64,000 bases of DNA from Rubrivivax sp. (GTDB lineage Bacteria > Pseudomonadota > Gammaproteobacteria > Burkholderiales > Burkholderiaceae_C): NCBI GenBank assembly GCA_016719535.1, contig JADJYX010000026.1, positions 62,001 to 126,000 of the forward strand. The letters are read 5' to 3'. Under the pieces are notes generated by a model. That model did no database searches. It was given only the letters and a program-made list of their open reading frames with translations, and had not been told where the DNA came from. The position numbers and the translations under genes were made by a program. Positions 58,908-64,000 of the stretch are shown here, piece after piece. How positions within the stretch are numbered: position 1 is the first letter of the stretch; each line of letters begins with the position of its first letter.

Positions 58908-60087
58908 TGACCTGATCCCAGTCCAGGCCCAGTGCGCGCTGGCGCGCACGCTGGCCCAGTGCCAGACGCCGCGTGCGGCTGCCGGCCAGCTGAACGGCCA
59001 CGCGCACGAATTCGTCGGCATCGCCAAAGGGCACCAGGTCGCCCTCCTCGCCCGGCCGGATCAGCTGCGCCGCGGCGGCATGGTCGAAAGCCACCACCGG
59101 CAGGCCGCTGGCCATGGCCTCGACGGTGACGTTGCCGAAGGTCTCGGTCAGGCTGGGGAAGAGAAACAGGTCGGCCGACGCATAGTGCGCCGCCAGGTCC
59201 TTGCCGTGCCGCTGGCCGGCGAAGATCGCGCGTGGCAGCCGGGCCACCAGCGCATCGCGCTGCGGACCGTCGCCCACCAGCAGCAGCCTGGCGCGCGCGT
59301 TCCTGGCGTGGATCGCTTCGAAGGCCCGCACCAGCACGTCGAGGTTCTTCTCCGCCGCCAGCCGGCCGACACAGCACACCACCAGGTCCTCGTCGGTCAC
59401 GCCCCAGGCTGCCCGCAGTGCGGCCGAACGCAGGTCCGGCGCAAAACGCCGGGTATCGACGCCGCGCGCCACCACGCGCACCTGGCGAAAGCCCGCCGCC
59501 AGCAGCTCGCGCTGCAGCGCCTCGGTCGGCACCATGGTCACCGCGGCGGCATTGTGGAAGCGACGCAGGTAGCCCATGATCGGCGCGCGCAGCCAGCCGA
59601 CGCCGTAGTGGCGGCTGTAGGCGTGAAAGTTGGTGCGGAAGTCCGACGTCACCGGCAGCGACAGGCGCCGCGCCGCCTGCAGCGCCGACCAGCCCAGCGG
59701 CCCTTCGGTGGCGATGTGCACGACGTCGGGCCGCTGCACCGACCACAGCCGCAACAACTGCGGCTTGCAGGGCATGCCCATGCGCAGGTGCGGGTAGCGC
59801 GGGATCGGCAGGCCGCGCACCAGCACTTCGTGCAGGCCGTGAACCAGCACTTCGTGCAGGCGGGCGCTGCCTTCGGCCGGCGGTGCGCCGGGCGCGGGCA
59901 CCTGGCGCGGTCGCAGCAGCTGCACGTCGTGCTGCCGCTGCTGCAGACCCGCGACGACCCGCGCCGCCGTCAGCGCCACGCCGTTGACCTCGGGCGGCCA
60001 GGTCTCGGTGACGAAGGCCACGCGCAGCGACTGCCGGGACGCCGGCCGCTGTTCGCCCGCGAGGTCGTTCGGAAGGTGCAGCTCCAT
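58819..60087 (-). CDS. GT4-family glycosyltransferase (PimB/Agt-like)
   Basis: 422 residues from ATG 60087. GT-B fold: N-terminal VAFVTETWPPEVNGVALTAA, GPLGWSALQAARRLSLPVTS, SDFRTNFHAYSRHYGVGWLR, then the donor half GRLAAEKNLDVLVRAFEAIH, LLLVGDGPQRDALVARL and the E-x7-E motif PSLTETFGNVTVEAMASGLP. Close in style to glycosyltransferases that add sugars to diacylglycerol or inositol lipids. A Pho-like repeat lies 22 bases upstream. The 3' end overlaps convergent lplT. Confidence 0.9.
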   Translation of the reverse strand: MELHLPNDLAGEQRPASRQSLRVAFVTETWPPEVNGVALTAARVVAGLQQRQHDVQLLRPRQVPAPGAPPAEGSARLHEVLVHGLHEVLVRGLPIPRYPHLRMGMPCKPQLLRLWSVQRPDVVHIATEGPLGWSALQAARRLSLPVTSDFRTNFHAYSRHYGVGWLRAPIMGYLRRFHNAAAVTMVPTEALQRELLAAGFRQVRVVARGVDTRRFAPDLRSAALRAAWGVTDEDLVVCCVGRLAAEKNLDVLVRAFEAIHARNARARLLLVGDGPQRDALVARLPRAIFAGQRHGKDLAAHYASADLFLFPSLTETFGNVTVEAMASGLPVVAFDHAAAAQLIRPGEEGDLVPFGDADEFVRVAVQLAGSRTRRLALGQRARQRALGLDWDQVITRFEAELLQAVHPRPTPTAGARTAATAA

Positions 60088-60109
60088 GCCGGCATCGTGC
60101 GCCGCCGGC

Positions 60110-60127
60110 GCGACCGTTCGATGACAG
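60110..60127 (-). promoter_or_regulatory. Pho-box-like repeat before the GT4 gene
   Basis: On the minus strand CTGTCAT-CGAA-CGGTCGC has a perfect first heptamer and 5 of 7 in the second (12 of 14), 22 bases before the start codon. Plausible PhoB site; a single site in GC-rich DNA could be chance. Confidence 0.45.
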
Positions 60128-60249
60128 CGCCGCCGGCGCGCTACCGACACGAAGGCGTCACGCCTTCTTCATCCACGGCGTTCAGCATCGTGCTGCCGGG
60201 CCGCAGCCCGGCGCCTTCGTCACGAGTCATGACCACGAGAGGACGCACC

Positions 60250-60870
60250 GTGAAGGGATTCCTGCAGACATTCCGGCACACCCTGGCCACCCAGCGCTGG
60301 GACGACCACCGCTACTACCACCAGAGCCGCATCAACCAGAGCCTGCACCTGATCAGCGCGATCAGCTTCCTCGTCGCCTATGGGCTGCTCTTCGTCGACC
60401 CCGCGATGGCCGCCATCGTCGCCTGGTGCGTCAGCATGGGCACGCGGCAGAGCGGCCACTTCTTCTTCGAGCCGCGCGGCTTCGACCACCTCAACAACGT
60501 CAGCGACGACTACAAGGAAGCGGTCAAGGTCGGCTACAACATGCACCGCAAGACGGTGCTGATCGCCGTCTGGGCGCTGATCCCGGTGCTGCTGTGGTGG
60601 CAGCCGTCGGTCTTCGGCCTCATCGAGCCGGCGCAGGACCTGGCGGGCACCGTGCACGATGTCGGCATCGCCTGGCTGGCGCTGGGTGTCAGCGGGCTGT
60701 TCTTTCGCGTGCTGCAGCTGTGGCTGCAGCAGGATCTGTTTACCGGCGTCGTCTGGCTGACCAAGATCCTGACCGACCCCTTCCACGACATCGCGCTGTA
60801 CTGGAAGTCGCCGCTGGCGCTGCTGCGCGGCGAACTCATCGACCCGATGCCGCACGCGCGGCACCGTTGA
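60250..60870 (+). CDS. Small polytopic membrane protein (possibly DUF962/Mpo1-like)
   Basis: 206 residues from GTG 60250, chosen because GAGAGGA precedes it; an ATG at 60229 adds 7 residues. Three to four transmembrane helices (LISAISFLVAYGLLFVDPAM, TVLIAVWALIPVLLWW, GIAWLALGVSGLFFRVLQL) and a conserved-looking His-rich loop MGTRQSGHFFFEPRGFDHLN plus an N-terminal HRYYHQSRINQSLHLI. The His pattern recalls Mpo1/DUF962 iron-dependent 2-hydroxy fatty acid dioxygenases, but I am not sure. Divergent from the GT4 gene, convergent with the aminotransferase. Confidence 0.7.
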   Translation: MKGFLQTFRHTLATQRWDDHRYYHQSRINQSLHLISAISFLVAYGLLFVDPAMAAIVAWCVSMGTRQSGHFFFEPRGFDHLNNVSDDYKEAVKVGYNMHRKTVLIAVWALIPVLLWWQPSVFGLIEPAQDLAGTVHDVGIAWLALGVSGLFFRVLQLWLQQDLFTGVVWLTKILTDPFHDIALYWKSPLALLRGELIDPMPHARHR

Positions 60871-60885
60871 AGGCCGCGCGCACGT

Positions 60886-62538
60886 TCAGGGCCGCAGGTG
60901 CGCCAGCATCTCGCGCAGCAGGCTGCGCCGGATGCTGCGCTCGGTCAGCGTGGCGTCCCGCCACCACCAGCCGTCGGACTGCATCTGCCCGCATGCGGCC
61001 ACGAAGCGCTGCAGCACGTCGTCGAACTCGGCATCGCCATAGTCGAGGCTGAAGATCAGCCGCCCGGTCCCCACCCAGCTCAGCGCCAGGCCCTGCGCAC
61101 GCACATAGAACTGCAGCATCCAGTGGTAGCGCGAAGGCTCGGTGTAGAGCACCGTCCAGATCGTCGACAGGTTGGCCACGCGCACCGGCACGCCGGCCGC
61201 GGCCAGCGCCTGGTTGACGCGCGCGGCGCGGGCATTCCAGCGCTCGTCCAGTCCTTCGTACCGGGCCTGCACCTCGGGCCGGCGCAGGTGCTGCAGGAAG
61301 GCATTCATCGCCGCCATCACGTAGGGGTGCGAATTGAAGGTGCCGCGCGCGAAGCAGATGTCGGCCGGGCGGTCGTCGCGCCAGCGCTTCATCAGCTCGC
61401 GGCGGCCGCACACCACACCCACCGGCAGGCCGCCACCCAGCGTCTTGCCGTAGGTGACCAGGTCGGCCTGCACGCCGAAATACTGCTGCGCACCGCCCGG
61501 CGCCAGGCGGAAACCGACGAAGACCTCGTCGAAGATCAGCACGATGCCGTGGCGGTTGCACACCTCGCGCAGCCGCTGCAGCCACAGCGTATAGGCGCCG
61601 CGGTCGAAGCCGGCCCGGTTGCGCGTGCCCAGCAGTTGCGAGTCACCCGGCGCATTGGCGTTGGGGTGCAGCGCCTGCAGCGGGTTGACCAGCACGCAGG
61701 CGATGTCGCGCCGCGTGGCCAGCACCTGCAGGCTGCGTTCGTCCATGTCGCGCAGGGTGTAGGTCTCGCGCGGCGGCAGCGGGTTGCCGGGGCCGGGCTG
61801 CACGTCCTCCCACCAGCCATGGTAGGCGCCGCAGAAGCGCACCAGGTGCGTGCGCCGCGTGTGGTAGCGCGCCAGCCGCACGGCCTGCATCACCGCCTCG
61901 GTGCCCGACATGTGGAAGCTGACCTCGTGCAGTCCCGAGAGCGCGCGCAGCCGCTCGACGTTGTCGAGCACGCAGGGGTGGTAGGCGCCCAGCACCGGGC
62001 CCAGCGGCCGCGCCACGGCCTCGGCCTCGGCGATCAGGTGCTTGTAGACGTCGTAGCCGAAGAGGTTGACGCCATAGCTGCCGGTGAGGTCGTACAGCCG
62101 GTTGCCGTCGAGGTCGATCACCTGCGGGCCCTCGCTGGCCTGCACGAAGGCGCCGACCGCCAGCCGCTCGCGCAGGTAGGGGCTGTACTGGAAGGGCACG
62201 CGGTAGCGGCCGGTGAACTGCAGGTCCGACAGCGTCTCGCGCGCCAGCCGGGTCATCGCGATGCTGCGCGGAAAACGTTCGTCGTACAGCGCCACCAGCG
62301 CGGCAAAGCCGGCGCGCCGGTGGGCGACGATGTCCGGCGGTGCGCCGTCGGACGCGAAGAAGCGCGCCTCGTCGTAGGCATAGCCCGGCAGCCATGCGGC
62401 CAGCCGCTTGGCGATGCGCGAGTGTCCCGCCAGCGAGCGGTGCTTGGCGCGCGAGAGCTGCAGCCGCCGCCGCAGCCGCGGCAGCGCCACGGCCAGTGCG
62501 CCCAGGGCGGCGGCCGCGAAGGTGATCGTCTGTTCCAT
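60886..62538 (-). CDS. Class III PLP-dependent aminotransferase with N-terminal membrane segment
   Basis: 550 residues from ATG 62538. Residues about 5-25 form a hydrophobic anchor (ITFAAAALGALAVALPRL), and residues about 30-115 are an extra N-terminal region. The aminotransferase fold follows, like glutamate-1-semialdehyde aminomutase: GLHEVSFHMSGTEAVMQAVR, FCGAYHGWWEDVQPG, FDEVFVGFRLAPGG and the PLP lysine in DLVTYGKTLGGGLPVGVV. It is about 120 residues longer than HemL. Lies back to back with psd, hinting at an amino-lipid or headgroup reaction at the membrane. Substrate unknown. Confidence 0.88.
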   Translation of the reverse strand: MEQTITFAAAALGALAVALPRLRRRLQLSRAKHRSLAGHSRIAKRLAAWLPGYAYDEARFFASDGAPPDIVAHRRAGFAALVALYDERFPRSIAMTRLARETLSDLQFTGRYRVPFQYSPYLRERLAVGAFVQASEGPQVIDLDGNRLYDLTGSYGVNLFGYDVYKHLIAEAEAVARPLGPVLGAYHPCVLDNVERLRALSGLHEVSFHMSGTEAVMQAVRLARYHTRRTHLVRFCGAYHGWWEDVQPGPGNPLPPRETYTLRDMDERSLQVLATRRDIACVLVNPLQALHPNANAPGDSQLLGTRNRAGFDRGAYTLWLQRLREVCNRHGIVLIFDEVFVGFRLAPGGAQQYFGVQADLVTYGKTLGGGLPVGVVCGRRELMKRWRDDRPADICFARGTFNSHPYVMAAMNAFLQHLRRPEVQARYEGLDERWNARAARVNQALAAAGVPVRVANLSTIWTVLYTEPSRYHWMLQFYVRAQGLALSWVGTGRLIFSLDYGDAEFDDVLQRFVAACGQMQSDGWWWRDATLTERSIRRSLLREMLAHLRP

Positions 62539-62562
62539 GACCGCAAGGTCTAACCGCCGGCC

Positions 62563-62580
62563 GTGACACCCCCATGAACC
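62563..62580 (-). promoter_or_regulatory. Weak Pho-box-like repeat before the aminotransferase gene
   Basis: On the minus strand GGTTCAT-GGGG-GTGTCAC matches 10 of 14 PhoB consensus positions, 24 bases before the ATG at 62538. It covers the psd start codon on the other strand. Weak alone. Confidence 0.3.
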
Positions 62581-63485
62581 CCGTGACGAAGCCGACCGAC
62601 CAACCCCCCGCCTCCCGCCTGGGCGCACTGCGCCGCCTCGTGATGCACGAGGACCTCAACTTCCTGCTCACCAACCGCGTGCCGCGCATCGCGCTCACGC
62701 GCTTCATGGGCTGGTACAGCCAGATCCGCAGCCCGCTGCTGACGCGCCTGTCGATCGCGGTCTGGCGGCTGTTTGCCGACCTCGACCTCCGTGATGCACG
62801 GCCGCGGCGTTATGCCAGCCTGCACGAGTGCTTCGTCCGCGAGCTCGAGCCCGGCGCCCGCCCCATCGACCCCGACCCCGATGTGCTGGCCAGCCCCTGC
62901 GACGCCATCGTCGGCGCCTGCGGCACGGTCGAGGGCACGCAGGTCTTCCAGGCCAAGGGCTTCCCGTACCGGCTGGGCGACCTCTTCGGGCCCAGCCAGG
63001 ACACGACGCCCTTCCAAGGCGGCCTGTATGTGACGCTGCGGCTGACCTCGGCGATGTACCACCGCTTTCACGCGCCGCACGACCTGCGGCTGCAGCACGT
63101 GACCCACCTCGCCGGCGACACCTGGAACGTCAATCCGATCGCGCTGGCGCGCGTGCAGCGGCTGTTCTGCCGCAACGAACGCGCCGTGCTGCGTGGCCGG
63201 CTCGAGCGCGGCGGCCATGCGATCGCCCTGGTGCCGGTGGCGGCCATCCTGGTGGCCAGCCTGCGGCTGCATGCGCTGGACCTGCTGCTGCACCGGCGCT
63301 GGCCGGGCCCGCACGAACTGCCCTGCGATGCGCACCTGGCCAAGGGCCAGGAGATGGGCTGGTTCCAGCATGGCTCGACCATCATCGTCTTCGTGCCCGC
63401 GGGCTTTGCGCTGGCACCGGGCATCGAGGCCGGTGCGCGCATCCGCATGGGACAGGCCCTGATGCGGCTGCCGGCCGGTTCATGA
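62574..63485 (+). CDS. psd: Phosphatidylserine decarboxylase
   Basis: 303 residues. Pyruvoyl enzyme that makes phosphatidylethanolamine. Family segments: RRYASLHECFVRELEPGARP, LASPCDAIVGACGTVEG, YVTLRLTSAMYHRFHAPHD with the catalytic His region, and the self-cleavage motif in GWFQHGSTIIVFVPAG, where Gly-Ser is cut to form pyruvoyl; here HGST replaces the E. coli LGST. Start ATG 62574, only 35 bases from the divergent aminotransferase start. Membrane-associated. Confidence 0.93.
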   Translation: MNPVTKPTDQPPASRLGALRRLVMHEDLNFLLTNRVPRIALTRFMGWYSQIRSPLLTRLSIAVWRLFADLDLRDARPRRYASLHECFVRELEPGARPIDPDPDVLASPCDAIVGACGTVEGTQVFQAKGFPYRLGDLFGPSQDTTPFQGGLYVTLRLTSAMYHRFHAPHDLRLQHVTHLAGDTWNVNPIALARVQRLFCRNERAVLRGRLERGGHAIALVPVAAILVASLRLHALDLLLHRRWPGPHELPCDAHLAKGQEMGWFQHGSTIIVFVPAGFALAPGIEAGARIRMGQALMRLPAGS

Positions 63486-63514
63486 CCATGAGCTTGCGGC
63501 CTGGGCGCCACGGG

Positions 63515-63543
63515 GTGTCATCGAAGTGACCCGTGAGGGTCAT
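63515..63543 (+). promoter_or_regulatory. Degenerate triple Pho-like repeat before the MGDG-synthase-like gene
   Basis: Three heptamers in 11-base steps: GTGTCAT (63515), GTGACCC (63526) and GGGTCAT (63537), matching the PhoB half-site at 6, 4 and 5 of 7. The last ends 35 bases before the ATG at 63579. The regular step is suggestive, the middle unit poor. Confidence 0.35.
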
Positions 63544-63578
63544 GGCCCCGACATGTGCCCTGCCGAGCATGCCGGGCC

Positions 63579-64000
63579 ATGGAGCCTGTCGTCGATCTGG
63601 TCTATTTCAATGCGGGTGGTGGCCACCGCGCCGCGGCGCTGGCGCTGCAGGACATGCTGCAGCGCCAGCAGCGCCGCTGGCAGGTGCGGCTGGTCAATCT
63701 GGCCGCAGTGCTGGACCGCGACGACCACTTCCGCCGGTTGACCGGCCTGGCGCCGGAGGACCTGTACAACCGCCGACTGGCGCGTGGCTGGACACGCGGG
63801 CTGGCACGCGAGCTCAAGCTGCTGCAGGGCGCCATCCGGCTGCTGCACGGCCCCTTGTGTCGACGGCTGCAGGCGCACTGGCTGGCCACGCAGCCCGACC
63901 TGGTGGTGTCGCTGATCCCCAATTTCAACCGTTCGATCGGCGAGTCGCTGGCCGCCGCCAGGCCCGACGTGCCCTTCGCGACCGTCATCACCGACCTCGC
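63579..64000 (+). CDS. MGDG-synthase-like glycosyltransferase, N-terminal part (cut by window end)
   Basis: 140 readable residues from ATG 63579, open to the window edge. The opening DLVYFNAGGGHRAAALALQD has the glycine-rich GGGH acceptor/lipid-binding motif of the monogalactosyldiacylglycerol synthase / MurG-like (GT28) N-terminal domain, followed by ATQPDLVVSLIPNFNRSIGE and VPFATVITDLA, which match the family's VS-x-P and T-x-x-TD segments. It would add a sugar to diacylglycerol. Follows psd by 93 bases that hold a Pho-like triple repeat. Confidence 0.82.
   Translation, partial: MEPVVDLVYFNAGGGHRAAALALQDMLQRQQRRWQVRLVNLAAVLDRDDHFRRLTGLAPEDLYNRRLARGWTRGLARELKLLQGAIRLLHGPLCRRLQAHWLATQPDLVVSLIPNFNRSIGESLAAARPDVPFATVITDL

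Overview
The window is high-GC DNA that looks like a chromosomal segment of a betaproteobacterium in Burkholderiales, closest in gene order and protein style to the Rubrivivax/Leptothrix/Comamonadaceae group. That placement is an inference from conserved neighbourhoods: mltG-tmk-holB-pilZ-tatD, smc-zipA-ligA, dapC-dapD-pilU-dapE-prmB, and ohrR-ohr. I see no tRNA, rRNA, CRISPR array, intact insertion sequence or prophage. Coding density is very high, and many neighbouring genes overlap by 4 bases (ATGA or GTGA).

Layout. 1-4625 (minus): a branched-chain amide/carboxylate ABC transporter, livG-livF-livK-livH-livM, cut by the window edge. 4762-14496: acyl-CoA and CoA-thioester metabolism, comprising a CoA ligase, enoyl-CoA hydratase, ETF-ubiquinone oxidoreductase, SDR dehydrogenase, thioesterase and 3-oxoacid CoA-transferase subunits, with a PAS-LuxR regulator and an odd aminoglycoside-phosphotransferase-fold protein. 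14504-16357: a hydrolase and two uncharacterised small or secreted proteins around an AT-rich regulatory island. 16497-25709: housekeeping operons (ankyrin protein, tatD, pilZ, holB, tmk, mltG; divergent ygfZ; an ABC ATPase divergent from tesA; a FecR-like cell-surface protein; def). 25717-33685: smc-zipA-corC-ligA, with an apparent +1 frameshift in zipA. 33809-43385: queF, a SET-domain protein, lysine/diaminopimelate genes interleaved with pilU, prmB, an ABC-F ATPase with a second apparent +1 frameshift, ohrR-ohr and a small zinc-ribbon protein. 43457-47267: a chemoreceptor and a second acyl-CoA synthetase.

47325-54536 is the most interesting part. Four neighbouring transcription units (a secreted choice-of-anchor-I protein, a PhnZ-like HD oxygenase, a secreted metallophosphoesterase, and a two-gene operon of a PhoU/DUF47-like protein plus a truncated pyruvate-phosphate-dikinase-like protein) each have a Pho-box-like direct repeat 43-62 bases before the start codon. 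I read this as a phosphate-starvation island. The DUF47-like/dikinase pair is a candidate undescribed phosphate-responsive system.

54538-57481 holds a small protein and an RsbW/STAS/RsbU-type partner-switching module with no sigma factor beside it. 57645-64000 is a membrane-lipid cluster: lysophospholipid transporter LplT, a GT4 glycosyltransferase, a small polytopic membrane protein, a membrane-anchored class III aminotransferase, phosphatidylserine decarboxylase, and the start of a monogalactosyldiacylglycerol-synthase-like glycosyltransferase. Weaker Pho-like repeats precede three of these genes, so phosphate-controlled lipid remodelling is a reasonable hypothesis.

Both frameshifts need one base removed from a short C run, a pattern that fits a sequencing or assembly error as well as real mutation.
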